From the NCBI RefSeq assembly GCF_041381155.1, contig NC_091134.1, forward strand, positions 3,406,001 to 3,470,000: a stretch of 64,000 nt of DNA. The letters are read 5' to 3'. Numbering within the stretch: the stretch's first letter is position 1; every line of letters begins with the position of its first letter. Below are positions 12,229-26,700 of this stretch, piece after piece. The notes below the pieces were generated by a model that had not been told where the DNA came from, made no database searches, and saw only the letters and a program-made list of their open reading frames with translations. A program made the position numbers and the translations under genes. Source of the stretch: Argopecten irradians. Lineage: Eukaryota; Mollusca; Bivalvia; Pectinida; Pectinidae.

Positions 12229-14543
12229 TTGTTTTCAGATCATATCGCAATTTTTTGATCCGCCAAAATAACTTGCTGTACATTAACCGGGTTACAATTC
12301 TTCCAAGTTCGGGCTTGAAACTATTTATGGATCTGATTAACGCTAAATACCATGATTTTGTATGGATTTGTAATGGGATGGTAAAATCATTTGATGTTTA
12401 TTGAGCTACAAGCACTGAAAAAATAGCAGAGAAAATTTTGAGAACGTACGCTCGTATTTAAGCTAAAAGAAAGAATAATATTAGTCATTCAAAACGATTT
12501 ATTACGCAAGAAAAAGTCCAAATATTTTCCTTTTTCTGCCTGAATTAGCAACGAATACTTTGTCAATTCTAGATCAGTTCCCACTGTGGAAAAAGCTAGA
12601 GAACATTACAGGTACATGTTTAAAATAATTACGTGCAAAGTTCAATACAGAGCATAATAGGCAAGACAGCGATAAAGTGCCACGTAAATAAGAAACAAGA
12701 AGGATGGAAGCAGGTGTTATTTTTACACATTACACCGTTACTGGTTTCCAACACTTGTGGGGCTACCATCCCGTTCTATAAATAGTGAGAACGTTGGTTG
12801 GTTGATTGGTCCTAAAGTAAGAGCTAAGGTCATTTAAGGCCATCCTCACATGTTTGTAATGCATTGCCTGTGTGGATGTTTGGATGTTTTGCTACATAAT
12901 TATCGTGTAATTGATCCCTTCCGGGACTTTGGCTTGGGACTTCTATACTGTATATTTAATAGAACAGTTCGTCTCTTGGTACCCGTGTATAGAGCTATTA
13001 CATTCGAGCTGCATCAGGTGTGACCAACAGACACACATGCGCACCTGCATTTCCCATTCCTACCATTACTAGAAAACAAAGAAAATATTCATTATGCTTG
13101 TTCTTAAATTCCTTATAGTGCAGATGAAACTACACTATTGTCAATCATTTGTCCTTCGCATTCGAAATATTTCTTTTGGTCAACACTTAATTTTTGAATC
13201 TCTATTATTGTTTTGACCTAATGTAAAAGACAGTACTGTTATAGACTAAAACATAAATGTAACAAAATTTGTTAACACTCACTGTTGATACGAAGTATCC
13301 ATTCTAACATATATCTCGCTTTCATTTTTAAAGTATACTTTTTTATAATTAATGACATATTTACAACGTAAAACAAAATTATGTTTTGTTTAGCTGTTAC
13401 TTCAGTGACATAATCTTTTTGTGAATTCGATCAGAAGTCCAGATAAACATTATTATTACCTAAGTGCATAGTCGTTTTTCAGGATGTACCTTTTTATGTT
13501 TTCAAATCAAGAAGGGTTATTTTACAATAAATGAAAACATCTTTTCGATAATATCAATATGAAATACATACTTATATGTGTTTGACGTACTTTACGGGTT
13601 TCCGAAAATACTCACAACCATGTAAGTTGTATATCCTTTATCATAGATGTGTTGCAATTTATGATCAATTACTTGCTCATCAAGTAGAAAAAACCTAACA
13701 CACATTTTTTTTCCACTATAGAAAATCTTAGTTAAAGCGTATGCATTCTTGGTTTCATTTACACCGAGTATTCAGACATCTGATTCAATAGATAATTCTC
13801 GCACAACTCGCACAAATTGTGTTCACGTACGCAATGGAAAAAATGCGTGCTCTGAATTACAAAACGTGTGTAATGTTATTACTTATTGCAAAATTATACA
13901 GCGTTACACTAAAAACATTTTAGAATGTGGTTATTATACTAACAAATAAAATGGGAAATCGATTTCAAAGGATATTCTGTCGATACAGACAGTAAAAATA
14001 AAGATAAGATATACAGCTTTTGAATGAAACCACTAAAACATTGTCAGTTCAACAAGGTAGAACAAAACGTATTAGTCTGGGTCGGCGGGATGCTTGATGA
14101 TAACGACGTTCCTGTCTTATTACCGGAAATGTGTCTAGTGTTGACGTCACAGTCCCTTCTTGGCGATTGTTGCTCCTCGTTAATATTCCCAAGCTTTTTG
14201 GACAAACACATTCATAAAATTTCTATTTATTTGTAATGCCTTTATGATTTGATGTTACCAAAACAATCTGTATTCCTCGAAAGGTCATCATATATTCAAG
14301 TCATTGCTTATAACCTATTGCAGTTGTATATTTGTTCGATAACGAATCGTTAACAAATAAGAGGTAGCATAATTGTTATATGTGTTATAACTAGTTGAAA
14401 CTTTAAACTAGTTCTTGAATTTGTGAAATAAACTTTAGCCAATGACAAATACGCGTTGTATTTTTCCCAGTATTAGTAACAAAACAGATTTTACATAATT
14501 TTAATATCGTTGCTTCTAATGTATTTGGAAACATATGAATGAT
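12229..14543. other. No gene recognised
   Basis: AT-rich. The open frames at 13749-13949 and 14024-14236 show no domain signature and lack splice support. Confidence 0.5.
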
Positions 14544-14697
14544 TTAAAGATGCTCAATCGCCGACAGAGCATTAACGATATGCATAATTTGATGACCAAT
14601 TGTTGGTCTTAATCGTATAATTATATATATATATGTCTAAAAACACACAAAAAATAATAAAAAAAAAATTATTATAGCTTTTGGTGCATGCAGAGTC
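14544..14697. mobile_element. TTAA-flanked MITE, truncated
   Basis: Begins TTAAAGATGCTCAATCGCCG and ends at GGTGCATGCAGAG with the right half missing. Confidence 0.5.
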
Positions 14698-14719
14698 AAC
14701 ACGTTTTTCTTCTACTTTT

Positions 14720-14790
14720 AAAGGCTGTAGAGTGTCTCGGCCAGGGGACAGAACCTAGATCCTTCCTCACAGGAGCGAGCGTTCAACCCA
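14720..14790 (-). repeat. Family A fragment
   Basis: GTCTCGGCCAGGGGACAGAACC and CCTCACAGGAGCGAGCGTTCAA match the reverse complement of the family. Confidence 0.6.
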
Positions 14791-15041
14791 AGGCCAAATT
14801 CAGATGAACAAGGAGTAAGAAAGATAACTCAAATTCACTGTCTTTACATATATCACATCTAAAACTAGACTAGAATTATGTCGCATTTCTTTGTTTAGTA
14901 TATCATATCCAGATCCTACAAACATCCAGTGTAATTTATGGACCGCCTACAGTGGATGTGGTGTCTTATGTACTAACCAAAGGAATTAACATGTTTAACC
15001 TATAAAACCTGGAATAAAGTCACATATTTATTATTTTACTA

Positions 15042-15211
15042 TTAAAGATGCTCCACCGCCGACAGAGCATAAATTATATTCATCATTTGAAAACAAATGG
15101 TGTTTAATCGTGTATATATATGTCTAATTAACACAAAAAATAATATAAAATCGTCTGCTCCTGTTTTTGATAGTGAAAAAATGCCATTTGTCAGCGGTGG
15201 AGCATCTTTAA
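15042..15211. mobile_element. TTAA-flanked MITE, complete 170-bp deletion form
   Basis: TTAAAGATGCTCCACCGCCG at the left and CAGCGGTGGAGCATCTTTAA at the right form terminal inverted repeats bounded by TTAA. There is no coding sequence. TTAA targets are used by piggyBac and related transposases; the autonomous partner is not in this window. Confidence 0.8.
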
Positions 15212-15826
15212 AGATAGAAAGATAGAAAGGCAAAACGCATTGTATCATTTGCCAAAACCTCTTTTATTCTAATAACAAGATTATTGTTATTACAAATATT
15301 TTTTCTTTAAGACTTACCGAAAGTAAATGAAAACTGTGAGATATAAAACATGTAGAAATGGTCAAAAACAACAAGAACAAAAGAAGCAGAATACCTTTAC
15401 ATATGCTTTAAAATCATTATTTCGACAATCAAAATTTTATGTTTATATCTATATTATCAGTTTCAAAAAATACATTGAAATCTACTAACGCGATGTTTAC
15501 ATTTCATTATTATTTCTGAACTAGTGCATACAACTGATTCCAGATATATGTATAATAAGAATTCCACGGAAGTGGATGTGTCGCCTGTACAGCAGTTTCA
15601 ACCATCACAAAAATAATTATTTTTAGTTGAAAATATTGTTAGTAATTTGGTAAGTTATCAAGTCCCGTGACCCTTGCAAATATTGACGGATTTGACCAGT
15701 ATCAAATCCATCCAAGATCTCATTAATATAAGCAATATACAAAATTTGGAAACCTTTTCTCAGACGACATACCTAAGCAAGCTACACAAAAAAACTATGC
15801 CGCAATAAAATATTTTTTTTTATTAT

Positions 15827-17235
15827 TCAAATATTTTTGTTCATCAACATGTGGTCATGATGATCCTCAAAACAATTGTCTACAATGCCAAAGACCATTA
15901 TAGTCGGGTCTCTATATAACTCTATATCATAATTGTTCTTAAGTAAAAACATAAAGGATGACCATATTGACTGTGGATGGCAACATTCCCAAAATAAGTG
16001 CATTTGTGTTTCTCTACAATCTTTACAAAAAGTACACCTTTCTGTTTCACTCAGTTTAAATTGCATTAGTTTAGTTGGTATATATTAATTTATGGAGAAA
16101 TTTGAATTGAAAGTTCTGGAGTTTTGTGTCATCTGTGACATTATGAGGTATGAGAAAAATGTTCTGCCAAACTTCTTTGAGAATGTTGATATTCAAAGTT
16201 TCTTGCCATGAATTTTGAATTTTATATGGTTTGGTTTGTTTAGTTTTACGTCCTATTAACAGCCAGGGTCATGTAAGGACGTGCCAGATTTGTTGGTGGA
16301 GGAAAGCCGGAGTACCCGGAGAAAAACCACCGGTCAGCGGTCAGTACCTGGCAACTGCCCCACATGGGATTCGAACCCGCATCCCAGAGGTGGAGGGCTT
16401 GTGGTAAGATGTCGGGACATCTTAACCACTCGGCCACCGCGGCCCCGAATTTTATATGGAGTTTCTAGTATAAACTTTGACATATGATAATAAAAATACT
16501 TTGTAGCTTTATCATACTGTTTTAAATATTTGATAAAAATGTTTTGTTTTGACTCATTGTCAGGATTCTGTTGAATCACTATATTCTTCCATTGCAATGG
16601 TATTGAATTGATTACTCCATAGAATTCAATAAGATTAGTTCTCAAATTGTATTTTTCACATAATTTTTCAAAAGTTAAGAAAACATTATTTTCTACTAAA
16701 TCCTTAATGAAAAAATTCCTTTTTCACACCAACGTTTGATAATAAAAATTTTGTTATCAATCTTAATAGAACTGTTTAACCATAATGGTTGTGATGCAAC
16801 CATGGCTGGGGTTGCGGGAGGATCATCACCATTTAACTCTGCCCATGTCATAAATATTTCTTTTCAAAACTGATTTAAATATTTACTAACTTCTAAAATC
16901 CCTTCTTTTTTAGTCCGAATACCTTGTCTCCTCCAAACGATTCAATACTATCTAAAATTAATGTCTTCCACGGAGAACAGTTCAATGGGGCTAACAATTT
17001 TATTAATCAAGCACATTTTCAAAGCATGAAATATATGTGTTAGGAAAATAGATCTGAAAAAAAGAGTTTTTCTCTTCCAAATTTTTTTGATAAAAAAACA
17101 TTATGATCTAAGAACAGTCTTTTGAAATTAGTTTGATGGAAAAAGGTTATTACTTTAGACTCTGTAGGTCAAGCGCATTAAAAATCTCTTCTCTTAGTGT
17201 TCATTGACAATCATTGTTGGTGATCAAGTTTTGTT
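15827..17235 (-). pseudogene. 3' relic of an L1/Tx1-like LINE ORF2
   Basis: On the minus strand, broken frames give the post-RT region of L1/Tx1-type ORF2 proteins. One piece has a WCEKGIFSLRDL-type helix and an FYG.INSIPLQWK segment (16760-16550). The last piece, at 16066-15827, has a CTFCKDC...HLFWEC zinc-knuckle followed by QSIWSSF. Stops and frameshifts are frequent, and a SINE interrupts it at 16230-16446. The boundaries, especially the upstream one, are approximate. Confidence 0.65.
16230..16446 (-). mobile_element. tRNA-derived SINE with perfect 13-bp target duplication
   Basis: The minus strand starts with a tRNA-like head: A box GTGGCCGAGTGG, then B box GGGTTCGAATCCC. It continues through a body and ends in GGCTGTTAATAGGACGT plus an A/C-rich tail. 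GAATTTTATATGG flanks it at 16217-16229 and 16447-16459. The head resembles a long-variable-arm (Leu/Ser type) tRNA. It inserted into the L1-like relic and is therefore younger than that relic. Confidence 0.9.
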
Positions 17236-17492
17236 TCAAAACACCGTTTGTGCTTTAACTTGGGTAATAATCGGATATCTGCATTAAATAAAAGCAATTG
17301 TAGGAGATTTAATAACATATACATTACGGTTTTCTCTGCTATAAAAGAAACCCCTTACTTTACTTCGCGACCATTTAATACGATTGGTCTTGTCAAATCG
17401 ATTCATGTAAACACTATAGTTACCTGCTATATGTTCCCCTGAACAGTTGCATCATACATTGTTTCACATTTATGCAATACTTGTTATTAATT

Positions 17493-17498
17493 TTTATT
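17493..17498 (-). terminator. Candidate polyadenylation signal of the astacin gene
   Basis: AATAAA on the minus strand, about 240 bases after the stop codon at 17740. The motif is short and the region is AT-rich, so it may be chance. Confidence 0.35.
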
Positions 17499-17739
17499 AC
17501 TTCCGTTAATAGAATATAAGCCACAGTATTTGAATAACGGTCTTATCGTAAAAAGCTAACACATGTAGTATTGTTAATCATTAAGTAAAACTGCTGACGT
17601 CTTTTACGTTGCTTCATCAAGTTTATACACTCATATAATTATAAGGTTTCTAATAATTTAAAAATATGCGCAATTCCATTTACAGTACACACTTAACGAC
17701 CACACAAGAATAAATGTAAATCCATATACTGACAAATTG

Positions 17740-20700
17740 TTACACAATCCGATATTCTAAGCGGAATCCTTTCTCCTCAGTAGAGAAATCGCTTACGAAA
17801 CGGATAAGCAGATGTCCGCCCTTATTGTAGGTGATGTTACGACCACGCGCAGACTCGCCACAGTATCTGGAACAGACAGATTAAGGAAATAAACACGACA
17901 TCACAAAACATTCAAACAAATGTAAAGTGCAACGGACACATGAAACACTTTCAACAGTTTAATTTCATTAATATTTCTGGACCTAAGATTGCTTAGCTTA
18001 AAATAGTATATCACGCGACAGAATACGAGCTTCTGATTGGCCGTACTATTAAATTGGCGCGAGATTGAACGTGAATCTACCAGTGACCTTACTATTCCAT
18101 ACCAATATAATAAAGTTGCGTGACAAAGGCGTTAAACAGCGACAGACCTGTTTTATGTGGAAAGGAAACGTTTTGCATTTTGCAAAGGGCAATTATTAAA
18201 CTGTTATTAAACTCTGGTCACAATATTCTGCGGCATCCGGGGATGGGGGCGGTTAATCTGGTGTACACCGTCAGTTTTGACCATTTTTCCGACATAGGAC
18301 AACAACGGTCAACACAAAATGCCACACATCATTTGCATAAATGCTACCGTCTGGAAGCCGTGCGGTAATCGTATTGCTTCTGTTTCCAAATGGAAATTAT
18401 TTGAGGGCTAGCGAGACAGCGACCGAACATTCAATTCTTATCGGCCGATTGTTCTATGATAATCGTACTATTTACCGGGCATTGTGCGATTATCGCTTGA
18501 GCATCCCCGACCAGCCCTGCAGGTAGGGCGTTAGAATTGTACCTGCTGTCTCTATTGCATAATCGTAAAAGGCGACTAAATTTAGGATCTTATCTTTTCT
18601 CTTCTTCCTAACTGACTTTATCTTTCCTAATGCCTCCCTTGGCACCGCCTTGCGTATGGCCTTGAGTTGAGCGTTCACTCCTGTTATGAAGGCTCTGGGT
18701 TCTGTCCCCTGGCCGAGACACACCAAAGTCTATAAAAGTAGAAGTTTCTGCTCCTGCTTAGCACTCAGCATACAGGATGTGGGACGACTGGTTCGCCCGT
18801 TGTCAGTATAATGTGACCGGGTGGGGTGTGTTGCTTGGTGTCTTCGGCGGCATGCTTCAGTGATATAGCACTATAAAAAGGGCAACAGTTCCACTATACA
18901 AGAAGACACAACATGAATATACCGCAGTCTCCCAAAACATGCACCCAGAACGACATACACGCAACACACCGCATACATGGGAGGCCGCCCTTACATGGCC
19001 ATAGCTGTTAATAGGACGTTAATTAATCAAACAAACAAAAGTATCCCCGACAACGAACGATGCCTGCACCAGGCCCAGCCGAATATTTGGCGATATAATT
19101 ACCAATCGGTCCCTGGCCGAATGTCGGAAGATAATAACCAATGTGTGAAGTTATGAAAATCTACGGGACGCAGAAAAAATTAAATCTCTTAAAACTCTTC
19201 GGACACCTCGGTGCTACCAGAGAGCCTCTGCCACTGGACAGGAATATCCGTCATGTTTTGTTTTACTCATTTTAGCCTTTAGCACTCGTAACTACTCGCA
19301 TGAAAATTATGACGTCATCACAATAACCGGATGGTAGGTTATGAATTGTTGAATGCCAACTGTGTTTGGCAAGCTTCGTGGTGGGCTGCAGTGAAAATGC
19401 ATATATATGTGTAATACAGCCTGTCACGTAGAAAAAGTAAATATCAACGATTCTTTGATTGGTGTAGATTTCTCTCAATTTTTTAGTGAAATTTTCCATC
19501 GATGATTTATTCATGGCGCGTGGGTATTTCTACTTTCTACTTTGTGTACTCACTTTTGCCCGACCTGCTGTAAGCCATAGAGTTTTATCTCCAGGTAGTC
19601 ATTGTTACAAGCGTCCTCAAAGTCCTCTTCGATATGAAATTCCTCGATTTTAAGGTCGACTCTGGAATCTGCAGGAGCCTTATGGACGCAAAAAGAAACT
19701 TTAAAATATGACATTTGCCAGTTGCTATCTTTACTCATTAAAGTTCGCAGATTTATGAATTCAAAATCTGTTTATCGCCTTTACTTTTATGACAATTACA
19801 CAGGTAAACACATTAAAATATACAGAGACATCTGCGTAACAATGTTAAGAAATAAATCTAGATTATATACATTTTTTAAAACTCGGAACATAAAGTAAAA
19901 GTAAAGTATACCGATAGGGCCTTGTGCTGCACCTATACATTATGTTTAACGCTTACTGAATAGAACTCTACATGTATTCAAATTATTCATGGTAGCTAAG
20001 AGAGACAACGTTTGTTACCATCAAACGAACTCTCTTGAAGATGTATGACTTCGTAACCGTAATAGTATATAAATCAAACATTTTACATCGAGATCTATGG
20101 ACGACAAAAGCTCACTAAAACATTTTTAAAAGTAACGTTGACTTTGTTTAGGACATTCAATGATGTTCTACCTCAATCAGCCATGAACATTCCGTGTCAG
20201 GATTGTAGTTTGCTGGGAAGTTGGACGACTGTATAACACCACTGGAGGCTGTCAGTTTGCCACCACACCCTGTAATTAATGTTAATTAAATATTCCGTCA
20301 ACAAGATTTTGCATGGACACAAATTAAAAAAAAAAGAAAAAAAATCTTATTCCTCTCCTACAGTAGCGGTGGAATATGACATGTTTTAGAATAAGACTGA
20401 GACCAATTACATTTTGTGAAATGCATACCCATTGCCATCATAAAAACATTTTATGCCAAATCATGCTTCCAATGTTCAATTAAATGTGACAGGTAAACCT
20501 GCAATATATATATTTACAGAAAAAAAATATTGTTGTCATTTTTTAAGACATCGATTACATATTTTCACAATTGTTTGGTTAATTATCATATTGTCAATAT
20601 GTCCATTATATATATACTACAATGTATATGAACTTACCTTGTGCAATGATCGGGGTGTCACAATATGGTCCTGTAAGGCCGATTGGACACACACAGGTAC

Positions 20701-23700
20701 AGGTCGGACCGATATATCCTCCATTCATACACGGCGGTGATACTGGACACCCATCTGTAATAGTCACAAAGGAAATAGTGAAGATCAGTAATCATTTTTA
20801 AATTTTCATTATAGATTGGCATTTTAAGCTTAACGGCCTACCGATAAGATTATTTATGGACTAGTTATATGCCTCATTCTCTGCATTACCTAGCGTGTGT
20901 GACACATGGGAGGCAGGTTTAAAATGGATGCGATGTGTAACGTGTTTGTTATGTGTTGGGCGTGTTTCGGGAATTTTGGGTATATTCATGTTTTGTATCC
21001 TTGTAAGAAAATTTGTGGGATTGTTTGTTTGATTTATTAACGTCATATTAAAGGGACATTTCAGTGAGGCTGATTCGTTACATAACCACGAAGCAAAATA
21101 TGACATAAATATTTTGTTCTACATTCCTTATGAAACATATGACAAAAAATAGTGACAAATTCCACAACATTGTTAAGTATTTTTATCAATACCATTGAAA
21201 TTCCAAATCGTTGATCAATACGTTTAAGCAGGTACAACATGTACGCTGTACCCTTACCCGAGTCAAAGTCATGCACGTTAAACAAATGCAATACATAACC
21301 ACTGATGAGTGGATGAAATCATTTTTAGAGAAGAACATGCATCTTATAATGTTAACACAACTGTAAGAGCGTTTTGAGTAGTTCTAGAATAAAACCTCTT
21401 TACTACACTGGCAAGGGTCAGGGTTCGGCACACGATGCTATTTGTAATGGCGATTGAACATTTCACATACATTTGGCTGCAATGGGCTTTTCTGACAAAT
21501 CACAGTTAAACCAACTAATCTCATTTCCATTAGAACTGGTTTGTTTCCGAAATATGTGTAAGATTTAAAGTAATCTTCGACCGAATTGTCCCTAACGGCC
21601 TCGATTTATGCGGTGTGTGAAGTGCGAGTTGGTTGTTTTGGAGACTGTATAGTGGAACTGCTGTCCTTTTTAATACTACTGGTTCGTTGTTTTTAATACT
21701 ACTGGTTCGCTCGTTGTCAGCATAAAAAGACCGGATGGGGTGTGTTGTATGGTGTCTTCAGCAGCATGCGTCAGTGATATAGGTCTGTAATAGGGACTAC
21801 ATACAGTGTATGATGATAATGTATATCTCTAAAGCATTCCGACAAGAACACAGTCACATTTAACTAACAACGGGCAAATCAGTCGTCGGTCGCACTAATC
21901 TAACCAGCGGTAAGTAACATTTTTATAGAAACTTATGTGTCTCGGCAAAGGGCAAGAACACTTTGGAATATTATGTTGGCTTTTATAGGATTTTATTCAA
22001 AAAATATTTGACCGTAAGAAATACGGAAGATTGTATGTTAAATCTTTTATGTATTTAATGTATGACGCAATGTCGATAATAATATCCCATTTCTCTAATT
22101 GCATTTTTCATCTGACCGAATAATGCCATCATGTCGTCGTGCGTCGTGTATCTACTATGTGACTAGTTCATACAAAAGCCTACTGAATTGAGTGGATTAC
22201 AACCATATTTAGTTTGAAAGATTATCAGAAATGAGTTCCAACCACTGTGGGTAGAGGGGCGGGGTTCAGAGGAAGGAACTCTGCTGAAATCTTGCTTTAA
22301 AATCCTACTCCTCCTTAAAACTTTGAAAGGATTACATCCATATTTGATGTGAAACATCATTGGGAAAGGACAATCATATTTTATATAAATGAGTTAGGTC
22401 CGGGGCGGGGCTCAGAAGGGGGAGCTATGATAAAATCCTACTAATTGAATGGATAACAACCAGAATTGGTGTGAAACATCATTGTGGAAAGACAAACATA
22501 TTCTATATAAATGAGCCAGGTTCGGCCCCTAGGGACAAAGAGGCGGGGCTTAAAATTACGAACATTGCTGACATTTTGATTTAAACTCCGTCTCCTCCTT
22601 AATCATTGAGTGATTGATTTGTCATGAAACACATAGGTGAGGATTATCATATTTAATAAAGGACCCGGGTACGTCATGGGACAAAACGGTAGGGCCCAAA
22701 ACGAACTTCTAAATTGTCTAAAATATCCTTGAAGGTACACCATATTTGTCATGGAGAAACAAATATTTAAATAAATGACCATTACGTCATTCAAGGTCAC
22801 AGGGGTCATAATAGGCTAAAATCTTTAACCGGGGTTTGTGAATAACTAAGAGGTCTACCAGGATGATTGGCTACAAAGTAAGTTCAACGAATGACCTTTA
22901 CCTTCTTTTAAGGTCAAAATATTCCAGAAACTTAGATTCAACTGTGACTGTTGTTTTGTGGCATTTGGTTAATACCGTTAAGGCCCACGGGGCCTCTTGT
23001 TTTAATTAGATTTCTTTGCCCGAGTGGAATCTATTGCCTGATAAGCACAAGGTTTGCTGAAATATCCAATACCCCATACGTTTTTATCAATGCATATTGG
23101 TATTGTATTGAAAACTACATACTGTTACATCTGTAAGCCAGGTTTGCAAGCTTTGCATCCAGGAAGCTGAGGTCATCCCGCTGCCCCATCCACTTTTGTA
23201 CCAAAGGGTCATCAGTAGTGATTGTCTGTAGCAGTCGTTGATCTATGGAGAAAGCCTGAATGAAGGAAACATGTAATAAATTTTTATATCTAAGCATTCC
23301 GTTTTGAGTATGATAAGAACTAATCACAAAAGTTTCTTTGATTAAATTAACGTCCATATTAACAGCCAGAGTCATGTAAAGACGGCCTTCCATGCGTGCG
23401 ATGTGTAGCATGTATGAAGTGTGTGGTGCGTGTTTTGGGAGACTGTGGTAAACTTTACAGTGGAAATGCTACAATAGGGACAAGAGGTACACTTCTAGCG
23501 CCCTACCTGTAGGGCTGTAGTCGCCATCATACACGAAACGAACTAGATCGGTGAAATCATATTATCATAAAAAGTTCGGGACACCGAAAATGGATTTAAA
23601 CACTTTCATATTACATAACAGTGTTTCTTTTGAATAATGGTTTTAATAAACAGGAACAAAAACAATGTATTTACGACGAATGTGATAGCTTACTGTTGAT

Positions 23701-26700
23701 TTGTAATGCATGATGGATCCTATGTCGTAGGGCAGTCTGTATGTGGTGACTTTACTGTTGGAATATTTCTCAAACTCGCCAGTCCTGTTAGTAGCCACAT
23801 TGTTGTAGTTGATATGTACGTACAGGTCTCGGTCAGGTCGGGATTGTTCGTGTACAAAGCCTATGGTGTGGCCGAGCTCGTGTGCGATCCGTCCAGCCTA
23901 GTGTTAACAAGACAACATCATGAATTCGGTGGTAAAAGACAAGGCTTATTACTGTTTTAAAACAGCATCAAGTCACTATGGATCGAGTGAGCCTAGTCAA
24001 AACATGGCATATCTTAACTTTAGGTACTATAAAACATATATATACTTTTGGTTAGAAATTCGTATCAGGCCCCTGTGTATAGGTCTACACATTTTCTCAG
24101 CCGCTAACATTTCCCGAGCAAAGTCGATCGGGTCATGTCGATTATCGAAGCGTTTCGTATATAGGCCTTTAGCCTATATCGATCGGGTTACGTGATATTT
24201 TCCAGCAATCGGGAGTTTCCCAATCAACTTTCTACATATCGTTTGGTTTGTGTTTATTTGGGACCAAATTAATTAATTTCTTTTTTTTTTTCTTTTTTAC
24301 TATATTTTTTTCAAAATTTCACAGTTGATTTCCGTAACATCTAACCTGGCTTTAGTCAACATTTTGTGCAGAGAAAACGTGGTAATTTAGTTGTAAATGC
24401 ATTTGTGATTACAAAAAACCTTGAAAAGTTACGTATATGTGTTTAAACAACTACAACACGCTTGTGTCATCGGTACAACATTTAAAAAATGTTGAAGTTT
24501 TATAGTGACTACAAGAGGCCCAAGAGGCCTTGACGGTCACCTGAGTGCTGATACAGAAAGAGCATTGCAAAGTTGGTTCAAATCTGTAAAAAGTATTTAA
24601 AAATTAGAAATCAAATTTAAAGTTGAACCATCGTATTAGAATTTTCATTTTTTCCTTTTAATTTTGAGAGTTAGTGTATTATGTTACCGAACCTTATGTT
24701 TAAAATTCTTTCGTCTCAGGTGACCTAAAAATGAAATACAAAGCAGGGGTAACACTTTGGGCCATTTTATGGCCACTCAATGATAAGCAAAAAACGTTGC
24801 ATTAAGATACCTTAGGGTCAGCTGCATATTGTATGCTATTCAAAATATCCGATTTTTTTCTGCGCTTATGATAATTTTAGGGACAAAGTTCAAAGGGTAA
24901 AAATTCACATTTTCATTGTGTAAGTCCTAATTAATTAAATATTAGAAAAAATATGATATTTTTTTAAAGTTTTTGTATGTAAATATTGGGTTTGTGAAGT
25001 TCAGTTCATAAAACTAGTGAAAAAACTTACACATCCACCCAGTCACATTAAATTGACAACAGGGAATTCTGTCTCTCAACTACCTTTATGCCGAGTTGTG
25101 AGATCCTTTATGAACCAAAATGACAAGAAGGATGTAGTTTAAACAGATGGTAATAACGTGTAATACTTACAGAACAAATGGCAGATATATTGACGGATTG
25201 AACTCCACGAATCCTTCCCACATTAGATATACAACTGCAATAAGGAACAGGAAGTTTGTATCATCCAAATTTAAAGGTACATTTATTTTCGTGGGACATG
25301 CTATGATCGTGAAAATTTCATCCTCGAAATATTGAAAAGTCAGAATTTAAGTCATTGACTTCGTTTCATGTTAAATTGCAATAAATAGCCACGACATAGT
25401 AATTTTGGGACAAATTCACATCAATACTGAATTTTGGATGTTTCGTAAATTAATATATGTATAAAAAATTATATGACGTTTGACGACGAATAATATCACA
25501 GGTCACCGACAGGTCTTGCTCTTCAAAGACAACCTTTAGAAACATCTATCCAAGGCTTATTTATTGTCTATGCCTGAATGTAACTTGGCATCTTACCTAT
25601 GTCTGGAGTCTGACTGAATCAGTACATAATCCTTGTGACCTAGCTGTCCGCTCAGAGAAATTGATCTTGGCACAAATCGAAGACAGGTCTTTGACTCCCA
25701 CATTTGGATAGCGGTCTGTATCCGCCTCCATATCACTCTGCTCGACACTAAAAACAAAATAATGGTACTCTGGAATTTTTGTCATCTTCTGTTTTTTTTC
25801 CGATCGATTTCAAAAGCAGCGCTATTTCGATGTTTGATTTTAGATCATTTACATTTGAGTTTGCCTTTGTTAATAATGGGATAGGCATAAAACATCTAAA
25901 TTAGGATATCATAATTAGTAGAAACTATGTGTAAAGTCAGAACAATCAGTTCATGGATAACGGACCTACGAAGTATAAAAGTGTAATTATATTCAGTCTT
26001 TGAGTTATCTCCCTAGCGGATAGGTATTAATTGTGACGTCATGTTATTGTGAGCACAAATAACGTCGTTTTCCCCGAAAAAATATGACGTTGTCCCATAA
26101 ACCCATGAAAGCATGATGTAACATTCAGTACCTACCCACAAGATCAGATAACTGCAAATACAAAGAAGGGGTTAGGTTACAATGATAATTGAAATAGCCG
26201 TGAAATTACAAACTAGGATAAACGTTTACCACATTCGCCTATTATTTTAAAAAAAAGCTATAAAGCTTCGCTAAATGATACATTTAATAATACCAAATCC
26301 CCAATACAAGGTCCTAAGATGTTATGAATTTAATACTTACTTAAACTAGCGTCTATTTCGAAGGGAACGATCGCCTGTGGCCAATAGAAGTTGGTGTCAG
26401 CCAAAAGTTTTCTTTTCCTTCCAAGATTTCCTGTTTTTCTGGCGATGATATCATCACGTATTGCTTTCTTCTGAATAGGTGTCATGACCATGTCGCCTTC
26501 AAACGTCCCCGGTAACGGCACCTCAGGCATCCCCGAAACTTTAACGTCATTTGCTGTTAGAGCTTGAATTAGCTCCCGTTGTATTGAATCCTGAAATGTT
26601 AGTAATGATCAAGATAAATAACTATTTGAAATTCCCTATCTAAACTTATTTTAATTGTCGGATCGTTACACTTTTTTTCTCATTTCAATTACAATTATAT

